Source: Paraconiothyrium sp. Pb-2020 (Eukaryota; Ascomycota; Dothideomycetes; Pleosporales; Didymosphaeriaceae). Taken from it: a stretch of DNA of 64,000 nt. Of the stretch, positions 1-11,688 are shown in pieces (the stretch's first letter is position 1; every line of letters starts with the position of its first letter). The notes below the pieces were generated by a model. The model ran no database searches. It was not told the DNA's origin and worked only from the letters and a program-made list of their open reading frames with translations. Location of the stretch: contig JAJUBI010000002.1 of the NCBI GenBank assembly GCA_022419385.1, positions 1,364,001 through 1,428,000 of the forward strand, read 5' to 3'. The translations under genes were made by a program, and so were the position numbers.

Positions 1-764
1 TATCGATCGCCTGGAACCGCAGCATCTTATAGTCGAAGTGTCCGACGAACAGACTCTTGGTGGTGAAGGCATAGGGCTGGATGTCCACATCGGCCCTGGA
101 GATTCCCTTCAGAAAAGACGATTTACCGACATTAGGGTAACCGCAAATGACGAGAGTGCGGGTGTTCGGGTCGATCGAAGGTAGACGGCCTAAATGCTGT
201 CGCACTTGCTCAAGGTACACAAGCGGATCTTTCAGGCGCTTGGTTATCGTTGCCATGCGACCGAGGGCGGCGCGCTTGAGGTTCTTGCACTGGAACAAAC
301 TCTGGCTGTGAGAAGGTTAGCAGAGGCCAACGCTGTTATCACTGAATTACACGTACCCATATTTGATGAGCCGGACATAGTCACGAGCGACGGCCTCAAT
401 AAGAGACTTGGCCGTGCTCAGCTGTCCCAGCGCAATTCTGAAGTGGTCTGCGTCGTACAAAGTGTTCAAAAGATCGCGGTGGAACGGGTGGATGTCCGCG
501 AGGCGCGGGAAGCCGTTGATGGTGGCGGTCAAACGCTCGGTGAAGGTCTCGGACGTGTACTTGACTTTACGGGTGTAGAAAGCTCTGATTCTGCTAATCT
601 TGAAGCCAGAGCGGATCTGTGTGGGAAGTCGCCTCTGTCTGCGCACAATTAGCGGGGCGCAACTTGCTGCTGGGGAGGGAATCGTACGTTCGGGAGAGCA
701 CAATGTCGAGGAACTCCTGCGACGTCGGCACGACGGGGATATCTTTCCACTGTGTCTTCGACAT
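1..764 (-). CDS. NOG1: Nucleolar GTP-binding protein 1 (NOG1), N-terminal part
   Basis: Essential nucleolar GTPase of 60S ribosomal subunit assembly. The model is complement(join(<1..305, 357..638, 688..764)); ATG at 764 and introns of 51 and 49 nt with GT..AG ends. The product begins MSKTQWKDIPVVPTSQEF, followed by the family N-terminal block (GFKISRIRAFYTRKVKY, FPRLADIHPFHRDLLNTLYD, ALGQLSTAKSLIE) and, in the third exon, the G1/P-loop GYPNVGKSSF and PYAFTTKSLFVGHFDY. About 220 residues are present; the rest of the GTPase domain and the C-terminal tail lie beyond the left edge. Sequence match to the known family is very strong; exon joins are by reading frame. Confidence 0.95.
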
Positions 765-1570
765 GGTTGCAGCGACACAGTTGTTGTTGTGCTGGTGTGC
801 AGAAGCGGTCTGAGGCGGCGTATCGATACCAGAAATTTTGTCTTGCCAAAATTCTGCGCTAGCAAGGGACCCACTAGCCGAGCGCCGTCCATTCAGGGCA
901 GCAAAGCCCCGCTTCCCTCCTTCACCATGCGGTTCACCACCACACTCCTGGCCATCGCTGCGTCGGCATCCTGCTCACACTTAAGATCTATGCACTTTGT
1001 TGAACCGTGGTCATGTCGTTTGCGAGGATTAACTTTGACAGGTTGGGCATCTTGCTGGACTGTCTCACACTCCCGCATAGTGCAATTCATCAGTCAAGGT
1101 GCCAACTGCGCTTCGCTACGCGTTAAGACGATACCTTCAGTGGAATTATGCTCTCGTAAATGTCGCTTGCTATGAAGAATATGCAGAAAATAGACCGTAC
1201 ATGAGTCTCACCTGGCGTCTCGAGGTGCACCGCTCACGCAAGTATGAGATTGCTCATCCAATCCGCCGAACGAGGATCTTCCACCGCCCGACTTCGACTT
1301 TGCATAGCGCATCCATTGATTGTGAGGCTTAGCTAGGAAACGAACTGCGCGAAGTCTTTGCAAGCAGCCTGTACTTTCCCATCACGGTTCGCTCGTACCT
1401 TTAGGTACCAAGTTTCCTTTGTTCTAGCCCTTTCCCCGCGTGCACCCATCATTGATCATTTCAATTCGCCATCGTAGAGACGACATCATGTCAAACACTG
1501 TTTCACTGCCTTTTCCCTCCCAGCACAAATTTGATCCTGAGCGTAGCTCGATTGGCCATGTGTTGCGACA
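765..1570. other. Intergenic, divergent NOG1 / membrane protein
   Basis: No ORF here has a recognisable domain or can be joined to a neighbour. It should hold the promoters of both flanking genes. A perfect inverted repeat, GTACCT-TT-AGGTAC, lies at 1395-1408. Confidence 0.5.
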
Positions 1571-3784
1571 ATGGGCGATACGTGTCACAAGCCCAATTGC
1601 TCCTGGTTGTCACTGCCCTCATTGGGCGACTTGAAAGAACCACCTCCCCTAGAACCGAACCCTGAGCTCTCAGGCATAGGAGTGAGATTAGCTCACTTGC
1701 ATTCTTATAATCGCTAACAACGTGTACCAGGTCGTTCTCGGTTTCTCCATCACTGCCTACTTGACCGTTGCGCTTCTGATTTTCCATTACCTGACTGTCT
1801 ATGACCCGCACCGAATTGGCCAGGTGGGCAGGGAACATACAAATCCAGTCGATAACGGCCTTCTTAATTTTGTCCGTGGGAAAATTATATCATGGAAACC
1901 AAGCGTGAGTAGTTGGGCGAGATTTCTAATACCTGTTACTAATTGTGCCCTCAACTCAGCGGCGCTTCGAATATGCCATGGAGAAGTCCGTTCTCATTCT
2001 TAGCGACACGCAGCTAGTAACTGGCTTCGCCATACTGATCGCCGGATATTCGCAGTTGTCATGCGGGATCAGCTCTTACCATTGGCAAATCATGGTCTAC
2101 GTTGCCTGGTTCTCTTCATTCACATTTCTATCGGCAATGGCTTTTCTAGAAGGATTCTTCCTGGCGAACAACAACCTTCGTCTCATACGAGTTTTTTTCA
2201 TGTGCATCCTAGGAGCGCTTCAAATAGCTGCCCTTCTACCCACCGGGAGTCGCAACTGGTTAGATGCAGCTAGAGAAGCCGGCCCTCTCTATGCCGGCCT
2301 CGACACGGTGTGCTTTTATGAACAGTAAGCCAATGGAAATACGACTCCCACGCGGCGCTGATCTTACATACAATATCTAGGCTATCCACGTCCAGCTATA
2401 GCAAAGGAGGTCCTAGAATGTGGTCGATGGTCTTCTCCGTCCTTGTCGTTGGTCTTTCTTACCTGCACACTGGCATCAGGTTGTTCGATCCTACCGCTGA
2501 GTTGAGCCGAAAGCATTTCCGCGACATTCCGGGATCGCGCTTCAAGAGGGCTCTTTATCTTTTGGAACGTAGAGCTATGCGCCGAGGTATACGCGCTGGC
2601 ACTTGGATGATACCATACTTGGTCGTCTTCGCAGGGTTTGCGTCAATTCGTGCAATGTACGATATAGTTGAGTCAATGCTCGGTGAGATCATATGGCTTT
2701 CGTTCGCAATAGTAGGCAACCCCATCACTCCGTTCCATCGGAATATGTGCTAATTAATCGCTGCTTCTAGGCATGGGGTTCACTCAAAGTGTGGGATACT
2801 CGAGCACTGGCATGGGCCACACAACTCGACGACGGAACTATAGTGTTCAGGAATACTGCTACCGCTGACGACTCATGGTCTTTTGGTCAGATATTGCCTA
2901 TGGTTCTTGTGCTGCTACCCATTCTTTCCATGTTCCAGTCTTATCGTCAGTGATCACCAATACAGGAAAGCGCGGACTGTACGCTAATAAATACAGTGGA
3001 CAATGATGCAAAAGCGCAAGATACAATTCATCCCGCTGATATACCTTCGACCACACAGGACAGCAAGCATCTACAAACCATAGAGCTTGCTTCCGTAGGC
3101 ACCGTTACGAGAACCGAAGACGAACAGACACCTGGTACACGCAATTCCACTTCATGTAGCATAATGCCCTGCAGCCACGACCGACTATCCACAAGCCCGT
3201 CGCGCCTTGATCATGCCGGCCTTGATAAGAACAACACTTCGTCCATTAACGCTACTATATCACCAGGCCCTGCGCGCTCTATCCCGGGACCATATCTTCC
3301 AGATGTACCGACCAAAACACTCCTGGCTCCTTTGCCCCAGTATCCTTTCCACTCCTTCTTTCGCTACCATTGGTACCGCGATCACGTCTACCTTCTCGTA
3401 TGTCAGTGCCTCATGCTCGGTTGCGTGATCCTGTGGGTACAGAGTGAAATAGTATCAGTCCTCGGCATCTCGTACTTCCTCCGCAGCCGGCTGTTTCTCA
3501 TCTGGTTGTTCGGATTTATACCCCTATCGAGCGTGATTCACCTTGCAGCCTGGTTCCTCACCGCCAGTATGATACAACACATTGACGGCGCGGGGGACTG
3601 GCTGAACGGGACAGGAAAATACGGTGACGGCAAAGCCGAGAAGAAATGGTGGATGAGGATGAAGCTTGGGACATCTGTTCAATATTTGATGAGATTTCTG
3701 CTGAAGGGTGGGTTATTGATCCTAACGTTTCTTGCAAGTGCGCAGATTGCAGGGCCATACGATATCAACTTTGGGGATGGATAA
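1571..3784 (+). CDS. Fungal multi-pass membrane protein of unknown function
   Basis: Model join(1571..1681, 1731..1904, 1960..2324, 2381..2711, 2771..2945, 2997..3784), 647 residues. The start is fixed by an in-frame stop at 1544. The N-terminus carries a short Cys/Pro segment and the motif NPELSGIG just before the first membrane helix, then several hydrophobic segments, a polar loop (EQLSTSSYSKGGPRMWSM) and a DDSWSFGQILPMVL segment followed by a hydrophobic stretch. This layout recalls a large family of uncharacterised ascomycete membrane proteins. The last exon adds about 120 polar residues and two or three more helices. The fourth intron could use a donor at 2683 or 2712; 2712 keeps the reading frame. 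No function can be assigned. Confidence 0.72.
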
Positions 3785-3947
3785 ATGCAGTTCCCGAGCA
3801 GTAGTATGTATGTGGTCTCCGTTGTAAAACAGATCTATCTGGCTTTTGTTATGTTGCTTAGTCCCACATTGTTATCGTAAAACGTTTCTTTTACACCTAC
3901 TCCAGCCATCGATCTTCAATCTTTCCAACTCATCTCAGTGCCATCCA

Positions 3948-4718
3948 TCATGCTCCACCCACTTCCTCAATGACCTTTTTGAGGTTCTGCATGTCATGCG
4001 CAAACCGCCCAAGGAACAGCCCATCTACGCCTTCCGCGATCTTCGCGAAAGTGCCCGGTCCCGCGCTGCCTCCGTACAATATCCTTGTGACGCCTTCCCG
4101 GCTGCCAGCCAACCGCCTCAACTCTTTTGTCACATTCACAACATGATCCGCGTCCGCAGGCTCCTTGGCGCCAATCGCCCACACAGGTTCATACGCCAGT
4201 ATCACCTCGCTGTCGTCCGGTATTGCAGCAAGCACAGATTTAATTTGAGGCGTACATTCTTGTATAGCAGCACCGACCGCTGCTGAAGGCGACGTGGTAT
4301 TGTGCGTGCGCTCGCCGATGCATACGAGGGGGATCAACCCATTCCGGGCCGCAGCTCCCGCTTTCTTCGCGACGCTCTCATCCGTCTCTCCGAATAGTGC
4401 ACGCCGCTCTGCATGCCCTATCTCTACGATCCTGGCGCCTGCTTGCTGTAGGACGACGGGTGAAACTTCGCCTGTATACGCGCCTTTGTCTTCCCAGTGA
4501 GTGTCTTGTGCGCCGAGAAGTATCGAGGAGGGTTGCAGGATGTCGGCGGCAGAGACGAGGGCAACGAAGTCGGGAATGACGAAGAGATCGAGGCGGGCGT
4601 TCCAGGCAAGACCGTCAAGCTGGAGCATACCGCGGATGTAGGAGAGTGTGGAAGGGAGGTCGAAGTACATCTTCAAGGAGACGCCGACGATACGGCGGGG
4701 ACGGCTAACGGGCGGCAT
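3948..4718 (-). CDS. Triosephosphate isomerase-family sugar-phosphate isomerase (LerI/EryH-like)
   Basis: Intronless, 256 residues, a TIM barrel of the triosephosphate isomerase family. The catalytic set is visible: Lys16 in SLKMYF, His102 in EIGHAERR and Glu177 in LAYEPVWAIG, with the phosphate-binding YGGSAGPG near the C-terminus. The N-terminus reads GVSLKMYF instead of the glycolytic GNWKMN. As I recall, that variant marks the bacterial branch acting on L-erythrulose-1-phosphate or D-erythrulose-4-phosphate in tetritol catabolism. The substrate is therefore inferred and could be another four- or three-carbon phosphate. No other tetritol gene is next to it. It is divergent from the MTHFR gene. 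Confidence 0.85.
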   Translation of the reverse strand: MPPVSRPRRIVGVSLKMYFDLPSTLSYIRGMLQLDGLAWNARLDLFVIPDFVALVSAADILQPSSILLGAQDTHWEDKGAYTGEVSPVVLQQAGARIVEIGHAERRALFGETDESVAKKAGAAARNGLIPLVCIGERTHNTTSPSAAVGAAIQECTPQIKSVLAAIPDDSEVILAYEPVWAIGAKEPADADHVVNVTKELRRLAGSREGVTRILYGGSAGPGTFAKIAEGVDGLFLGRFAHDMQNLKKVIEEVGGA

Positions 4719-5577
4719 TGCTGCGGTCTACGAGTCGTAGCTGTTGTTGGAGTGACGGTATGCAGAGACATGGTGGTGTAGCAGCAGCAGCACTTCGAAA
4801 ATGTTTACTGACGTCGTGAGGGGCTCAAGGGTTACTGCAAGGGGCAAGCCCGAGATCGGTCACGGCGGGGTGAGGCGTTCAGGAACAGCAATGGCAATGT
4901 CTCCGACACGAATGTCCCCCTTCCAACGCATCGCTCTGAGGAACATGCAAAATCATCACTCTGGACACTTAATGAGGTATCTTTTGAAGGGATGAACTCG
5001 GTGGCGCACTCTGTTGGACAACCCCAGGGAGCAGGGATCGCTGCTCGCGGTAGCGGGGTATCTCTCCGACACAATTCGCTTCCCCCGCACAATTGAGACC
5101 GAGTGGTGGAGATTTGATTCGAGTTATATAGCAAAATGCAGAGGGAAGTCGGAGACAAAGCAACCTAAATCGCGAGCATGACCGCCCGAACGGGTCAGAT
5201 CTTGGCGCCGATCTCGCCGACAGTGGGTTCTTCAAACCGCCGCCGCTAGCCATTATTTCCCCCTCTACTGCACCTCCCACTCGCAGACGCACGCTGATCA
5301 CGTTCTTATATACCACTCGTGGTTCATGCCTCGCCGGCTCGCAGATCGTTGGGCCCGCGTTCGCTACATTGGATAGCTAGTATAGCTATTGATTGCATCT
5401 CCTGTTCCGAAGTCTGCCTGCTCGGCTTCCGGTGTATGTCATAAAACCTCCGGGTGACAACCATATACTGCTGTGGGGTTGCGCTGACTTGGGTACTGCA
5501 TAGACAATAGAGAGGACCATACGAAGCGTCCAAATCACTTCTCTTCCGAGCATTTCTTCCCCTACCGCGCCGTCATC
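4719..5577. other. Intergenic, divergent TPI-like / MTHFR
   Basis: About 860 bases that should hold both promoters. Overlapping short ORFs here show no domain and no consistent splice chain. I see no repeat or RNA gene. Confidence 0.5.
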
Positions 5578-7605
5578 ATGCACATCTCCAAGATGCTCGC
5601 GCAGTCGAAGGAGGAGGGAAAGCCCACCTTCTCCTTCGAATTCTTCCCACCGAAAACCGCTCAGGTACAACGCCAGGAGTCTGCGACCCTAATTACTCGG
5701 AGCTAATTCGTCGCAGGGTGTTCAGAATCTTTACGACCGCATGGACCGCATGCACGGCCTGGGTCCCAAGTTCATCGATGTCACCTGGGGCGCCGGCGGC
5801 AGTCTTTCCAACCTGACCTGCGAGATGGTCAAGGTCGCCCAGAGCGTCTACGGCCTCGAGACATGCATGCACCTTACATGTACCGACATGGAGCGGTCCA
5901 AAATCGACGAAGCGCTGCAGACAGCCTACGAAGCGGGGTGCACGAACATTCTCGCCCTGCGCGGCGACCCGCCGAGAGAGTCTGAGAAGTGGCAGGCAGT
6001 CCAGGGTGGCTTTAGATATGCCAAGGATTTGGTCAAATATATCCGCGAGAAGTATGGGCACCACTTTGACATCGGTGTGGCAGGGTATTCGGAAGGCAGC
6101 GATGACAACGATAACGTCGATGAACTCATCGACCATCTCAAAGAGAAGGTGGATGCCGGAGGTACCTTCGTCGTCACGCAGATGTTCTACGACACAGATA
6201 TCTTCATCGACTGGGTGAACAAGGTCCGCGCGAAGGGCATTGACGTCCCCATCATTCCTGGTATCATGCCTATCTCTACGCATGCTGCTTTCCTCCGTCG
6301 GGCGAAGTGGTCCAAAATCAAGATTCCCGAAGCTTGGACTGAAGCTCTGGATCCCATTAAAAACGACGATTCGGAAGTCCGTGAGGTCGGGAAGGGACTG
6401 GTGGCCGACATGTGTCGCAAGCTGATCGATGCCGGTATTCTTCATCTACACTTGTAAGTCAAGCCTGTACCTCTCTTTTTAAACTTCAAGCTAACCTCTG
6501 AAGCTACACGATGAACCTGGCCCAGTCCAGCCGCATGGTTCTCGAGGAGTTGGACCTTCTTCCCGACGTCGAAAGCCCGCTGCAGAAACCCCTCCCGTGG
6601 CGCCCGTCTCTTGGCCTCAAGCGTCGCGATGAAAACGTTCGACCTATCTTCTGGCGCAACCGCAATCGTTCGTATATTGCCAGGACACAGGATTGGGACG
6701 AATTCCCCAACGGTCGCTGGGGTGATGCCCGATCTCCCGCGTTTGGTGAATTTGACGCGTACGGTATCGGCCTAAAGGGCAGCAATGAACAAAACATCAA
6801 GCTCTGGGGAAAGCCGACGTCTGTTAAGGACCTCTCTGATATCTTCGTCAAGTACATGTCAGGCGATCTTGAATCCCTGCCCTGGAGCGAGTCGGCCATC
6901 TCCAAGGAAGCTGATACCCTGCAGCAAAACCTCATCGACCTAAACCGCCGCGGGTTCTTCACCATAAACTCCCAGCCTCCTGTGAATGGCGCCAAATCAA
7001 ACGATCCGGTGTACGGATGGGGTCCAGCGCATGGCTACGTCTATCAAAAGGCGTACCTAGAGGTTCTAGTCTCGCCCGAATACATCGCAGAATTGATCAC
7101 CCGTATCGAGCGCGATCCCGAAATTACGTACTACGCCGTGAACAAGGATGGAGACCTGAAGACCAACTCTCCGGAAGGACCTAACGCTGTCACCTGGGGT
7201 GTCTTTCCGGGTAAGGAAATTGTACAGCCGACGATCGTCGAAGCGGTCAGCTTCCTGGCCTGGAAGGACGAGTTCTACCGGTTGGGTCAACAATGGGCGA
7301 ACTGCCACGCCGCTATAAGCCCCTCGCGTTACGTGATTGAAGATGTTATGGACACCTGGTACCTGATTAACATTGTCCACAATAACTTCCAGGAGGACAA
7401 CGGCATCTTCCCTCTCTTCGACGGCCTCGAGGTGACTGACATGGATAAGGAACTCCACTCGACAGGCATCACCACTGGCGAAGGGACAAATGGTGACTAT
7501 GCTGCTAATGGCAGGGGTACCAGTGGCGGCAAGTCGACTTTGAACGACCTTGTCGAGGCAGCGAAGTCGGCTGCGTCCACCGTGACCAACGGCATTACAG
7601 CCTAG
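5578..7605 (+). CDS. Methylenetetrahydrofolate reductase
   Basis: Reduces 5,10-methylene-THF to 5-methyl-THF with an FAD cofactor, supplying the methyl group for methionine synthesis. Model join(5578..5664, 5717..6453, 6504..7605), introns 52 and 50 nt, 641 residues. The N-terminal catalytic barrel starts MHISKMLAQSKEEGKPTF and SFEFFPPKTAQ (the Glu of FEFFPPKT is the conserved catalytic acid), then FIDVTWGAGG, LALRGDPP and PIIPGIMPIS. The second half (WGRNRNRSY-like segment, NGRWGDARSPAFGEFDAYG, TINSQPPVNG) is the eukaryotic regulatory domain that binds S-adenosylmethionine. The tail is Gly/Ser/Thr-rich. Fungi usually carry two paralogues (yeast MET12 and MET13); I cannot tell from sequence alone which this is. 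Confidence 0.95.
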
Positions 7606-8189
7606 CCTCCTTATACCGACAACAATATTGACGCTCCATCTCGATCTCTTGCATTCAACAAGCCAGCCCGACCGCATGCGCACACAAGTGTGCTTCAACT
7701 CGCGGCCGGCAACTATCTCTTTCTTGTGTTGGATTTATTTGATCTACATCGGCGTTTTTGGTTATTGGCGATAAGGCTGCATATTAGAGTCTTGTATATG
7801 CATATACACGGCGTCGCTTCAACCTGACGACCCTGATGAGATAACGAAGAGCATTGCAAGGGCTTGGGAAAGCACTAAAAGTACGTAAAGATACCCGACC
7901 AGCCCCTCAACGGCGCTGCGTCACATCTACGATTAATAAAACGGAATTTTTTGTTCAGACTGGGACACCACACAATTTATATCTCGCGCCGTGTTGATCG
8001 TATTGTGAGATAGACAAGTGCCGATTTGAAGCTACTCCACCCACCTCGGTTCGGAGATAAAGATTAGGAATGGTGCCCTTTACGTCATCCAGACTTCTCC
8101 ACATCTAGTGCCGGCACTTCCACATCTAATGTTGGGGTACGTGGACTTTACCCCTTGTAAAGAAGCAATACAGGGCGAGTACATGTCCA
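7606..8189. other. Intergenic, MTHFR 3' side to Fe-ADH-like gene
   Basis: About 580 bases with no supportable ORF, presumably the MTHFR 3' UTR followed by the promoter of the next gene. Two near copies of 'ccacatcta' occur at 8098-8126. Confidence 0.45.
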
Positions 8190-9524
8190 ATGCGTTTGGT
8201 ATTACTCCCACTACCTCGCATACCTATCCCATCTAGCCGCGTCGTCCCACGAGCACACACTTTCACTGCTTCGTTAGGTGCGAGCCAGAGCGCGAGGCCC
8301 CACATTATATCATCCAAACCTCGTCCAAGGTCAAGATACGCATCCTTCAGCACTTCCACAACCAGATTTGAAAAAGGGAAAAAGAAGATGACGGACGCCA
8401 CGTACAACCCTATGAGCGGCCTCTGGCAACCCACACAACTTTCCAAACTCTTCTACGGGCCTGATACGGTACAATCGCATCTTCTAGACTGTCTGCCAAG
8501 CAAGAGGAGCAAAGCGTTCATCATTACGGGGAAGAGTTTGGCTAGTAAGACGCCTTTGGTCAAGCAAGTCGAAGAGTTATTGGGCAAGCAGCACGCGGGA
8601 ACGTTCTCAAACATTGGAGAACACGCCCCGGTTGCCCAATTAGACGAAGCTACGGGGCTTGTGGAGAAAGACAGCACCATCGATACGGTAGTCAGCATCG
8701 GCGGGGGCTCGCCTATCGACTCTGCGAAGGCGATAAGCTATCGATTGCACGAGAAGAGTGGAAGGTGGCTGTGGCATGTGGCTATTCCGACAACGCTGAG
8801 CGCCAGCGAGTGTACGATGATGGCTGGCTTCACACAATCCGACGGTGTAAAGACAGGCGTGAGGGCACCGGAATTGGTACCGAACGTTGTGCTGTACGAT
8901 GCCAATTTCGCAACCTACACCCCAGAAAGACTCTGGCTTAGTACCGGTCTACGCGCGCTAGACCACGCTATCGAGCTTCTATATCACCCCACAGCCTCCG
9001 AGATGCCTGCGAGATGGACTTGTTTTCAAGCCGCAGGGTCGTTATTCGAAGGTTTGGTGGCGTATAAGAAAGATCCCAAGGACCAGGACAACTTGACGAA
9101 GTTGCAATTAGCGGCATTTGCCAGTCTCGGATTTCTGGGGACAAATATGAAAGGCGGCCTCGGGCTTTCGCACGGCCTGGGATATGCGCTGGGAAGTCCA
9201 TATGGTATTCCACATGGGATTACGAGTTGTTTGACACTGGGTCATGTTGTTAAGCTTAAAGCTGAAGACCCAAGCGCTGCGGCACAGGTAGCGAGACTTC
9301 TCCCTTTCATCGGCGAAACAAGGACGGGGGACGATAAAAAGGATGCCGCAAAAGTTGGCGATCGCATACTTGGGTTGGTGAAGGAGCTAGGGCTTGATCA
9401 CGACCTCAGAAATTACCAGGTCGACAAAGATCAAATCCCAGTGATCACGAAGAGAGCTACTGGACAGGAGGAGGGTGGAGAGTTGTATGGAAAGGTGGAG
9501 GCGCTTGTGAAGGGCTTGTTTTGA
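8190..9524 (+). CDS. Iron-containing alcohol dehydrogenase / maleylacetate reductase-family enzyme
   Basis: Single exon, 444 residues from the first ATG; an internal ATG at 8388 would give 378. The leader between the two is rich in Arg, Ser and Thr without acids (ending RYASFSTSTTRFEKGKKK), which resembles a mitochondrial targeting peptide, so I keep the longer start with reservation. The core has the dinucleotide-binding VSIGGGSPIDSAKAI, then IPTTLSASE, GLRALDHAIE and LSHGLGYALGSPYGIPHG. The last two blocks supply the usual metal-binding histidines, but Arg stands where the family's first metal Asp is expected, as in some maleylacetate reductases. Likely an NAD(P)H-dependent reductase or dehydrogenase; the substrate is unknown. 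Confidence 0.85.
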   Translation: MRLVLLPLPRIPIPSSRVVPRAHTFTASLGASQSARPHIISSKPRPRSRYASFSTSTTRFEKGKKKMTDATYNPMSGLWQPTQLSKLFYGPDTVQSHLLDCLPSKRSKAFIITGKSLASKTPLVKQVEELLGKQHAGTFSNIGEHAPVAQLDEATGLVEKDSTIDTVVSIGGGSPIDSAKAISYRLHEKSGRWLWHVAIPTTLSASECTMMAGFTQSDGVKTGVRAPELVPNVVLYDANFATYTPERLWLSTGLRALDHAIELLYHPTASEMPARWTCFQAAGSLFEGLVAYKKDPKDQDNLTKLQLAAFASLGFLGTNMKGGLGLSHGLGYALGSPYGIPHGITSCLTLGHVVKLKAEDPSAAAQVARLLPFIGETRTGDDKKDAAKVGDRILGLVKELGLDHDLRNYQVDKDQIPVITKRATGQEEGGELYGKVEALVKGLF

Positions 9525-10273
9525 CCACGTGATATTGGGTCGTGACCGACCAGATGTGCTTCGTAGGCTGGGGTTACTTGATGGAGGCGACGTAAGCGAA
9601 CATGTTGTAACATTTGTATAATTGCCTACAAGAGGTCAACAATCTTGCGTGGAGCAGATACTGATTTTCATCTCGAAGCTGAACGGGGCGCTGCCGATGT
9701 CGATGGCATCGGCATTGATCATGTACAGGAGGTGCGGTAGGGGCCGTGAAGAGAGCATTCCAAATTATGTATGCCATTGATGCGTCCTTAGATACGTGTG
9801 CAGATGCTCACTCTTTCTGTGCAATCGGTGTCCGCCAATATCATTTATGCATAAACAAGAGGCCAACTTAGGTTCGAAGAGGTTTCGTTGCTCGAATGGG
9901 GACATTCGATTGTGGCCCCTGCCCGAGCAAATAAAACACGCGTTGTCAGACTCTCAGGACGAGGGTGCGGCTATGTGCTTTCGCTGGGTTCGAAGCTACG
10001 TGTCGATCTCAACATAGTACCGAAGGTATAGCATAGCGGTATTGCGCAACATCAGGACTCTTCTTCTGGTGATATCCATTACTCATCAATTCGTCGAATG
10101 GTTCGTGGCCTCGTGTGTATATCTTTCGCTACATCCGGCGAGCGGTTCTGTCATTGAAGCTCATATTGCTCCCGATTACGGTCTCCGTCGAGTAAATTTG
10201 CCCTCGGTAGATACACTGGTCAAGTGTAATCATCTGAGTGTCTAAGATCCATATTTTCAACAATTTACACTTT
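9525..10273. other. Convergent intergenic region
   Basis: About 750 bases between two gene 3' ends. A CACGTG E-box lies at 9526-9531, directly after the stop codon of the preceding gene; at this position it may mean nothing. No coding or RNA feature could be supported. Confidence 0.45.
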
Positions 10274-11688
10274 TTAAGATCCGCGGCTTCTGCTGGCGAA
10301 AATCTCCCTTTCGGAGCCTTCATCCCCAACGTCGTAGGGATCATGCTTCCCGTTATGCTGGAGTTCCCATCCAGGCTCACGATGTGGTGTACGCGGCGTA
10401 TGGGATGTCAATGTATGAGTAACTTCCGAATCACCAAGCCAATTAGGTGCCACATGTCGCAAGAACAGGCGCATCGTCGGAAGCGTACCAGTAATGATGA
10501 TGAGGCTGGCTTCGATCAGGCTAGGAGAAATTGTCAGAAAGTCATTCCGAAAAAGGGCCGGTGGGATCTTCAGAAGTGGAGGCTGGGTAGGGTAAAGAAG
10601 GCGGAAGCTTACATCCAGAGACTAGGATATAACGTGTCCCACGAAGAATCTTTCGAGGTAAGCATAGGAGGGAGTAAAGCAACGCGCACAGCACTCGTAA
10701 TGCATGTACTATTCAATGAGTCAGCCTATGCGCGTCATAGCTCATAGTGATGTCTTACATGGAGCCGACGCTGAAAAGCAAGATCAACATGATCTTCCGC
10801 GAGCGGACCATCTGCAATCCCAGGACCATGGGAATGGGCAGGATCAAGACCATAATGTCCGTTACAATGTTGAGCACCCCTGTAGCAATGTATAACGACG
10901 CTTTATTTATGCATTCCCCTCCAGTAACCGTGACATCGGTGTTCTTCGCGAACGGTGAGCAAGCTGCAAGTAGAGAGACGACTACGCCGACGCAGGATCC
11001 GATCACAACGAACATGGTGATGAATACGCCAATGCGGAAGGTCTGATCGGGGTTCACGTTGAGATAGAAACAAAGGAACGACATCTTTGCGAAGGCGAGC
11101 GCTGGCGAATACAACACTGTTGTTGTCAACGTTATCTACATCGGTGGTCAGCAAGCGGTATTACACTCGTATGTTGCGAAGAACTAACTCTCGCGATCTT
11201 GTTGAGTTGATGACCAGTAAGTTCCCAAGCATGGATACCAATCAAGCCCGCCGGAGCTCTATCTGTAGCGCAACCGTCAGCTTACGGTCCGCCCCCGCAA
11301 CCTTAAAGCTGCGCTCACAATAACTCACAAACAATCAATGCTTGTACAGGTATGGAAGTAATCTATACCGAGCCGATTGCAACATGTCAGTTAAGCGGAC
11401 GACGGTGATCACAGCCTTTCTGAGCACCTACCCATGCGAGGAAGAGACAACCTGAGATCGGTCAGAACGCTTCACCGGAGGTTCGTAGGGCCAGAACTTA
11501 CAATCGTCAGAAGCCAGCTTTTTCACGACTACCAACTTCGTGTACACTCGAATCAATAGAAGTGTTGTCGCAATGACCATTCCCACGATTCCGACCCAGG
11601 TAATGACGGCCTCGCCGCGTCGCTGCGGATTTTCCAGGTCTACAACATAGCCAGTCGGTGGGGGGACGATGGGCTTGTTGAGATCCAT
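10274..11688 (-). CDS. Rhodopsin-fold (PTH11-related) integral membrane protein
   Basis: Model complement(join(10274..10520, 10613..10708, 10759..11135, 11189..11262, 11329..11362, 11432..11451, 11502..11688)), 344 residues, seven exons including 20- and 34-nt exons. Every join preserves frame at GT..AG borders. The product starts MDLNKPIVPPPTGYVVDLEN, then helix 1, DDCCLFLAW, a HAWELTGHQLNKIARITL segment typical of the fungal rhodopsin domain (PF20684), further helices (SPALAFAKMSFLCFYLN, ITSAVRVALLPPML) and IEASLIIITGTLPTMR, ending in a polar tail of about 60 residues. The family includes PTH11-like receptors and many orphan proteins; there is no CFEM domain here. Function unknown. Confidence 0.85.

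Noticed and set aside
600..1175. 191-codon plus-strand ORF over the NOG1 start
   Set aside because: It overlaps NOG1 exons antisense and shows no domain; NOG1 has an unmistakable family match.
5693..6445. 250-codon minus-strand ORF inside MTHFR
   Set aside because: Antisense shadow of the highly conserved MTHFR catalytic exon.
9526..9531. CACGTG as a regulatory site
   Set aside because: It lies directly after a stop codon between convergent genes, where no promoter is expected.
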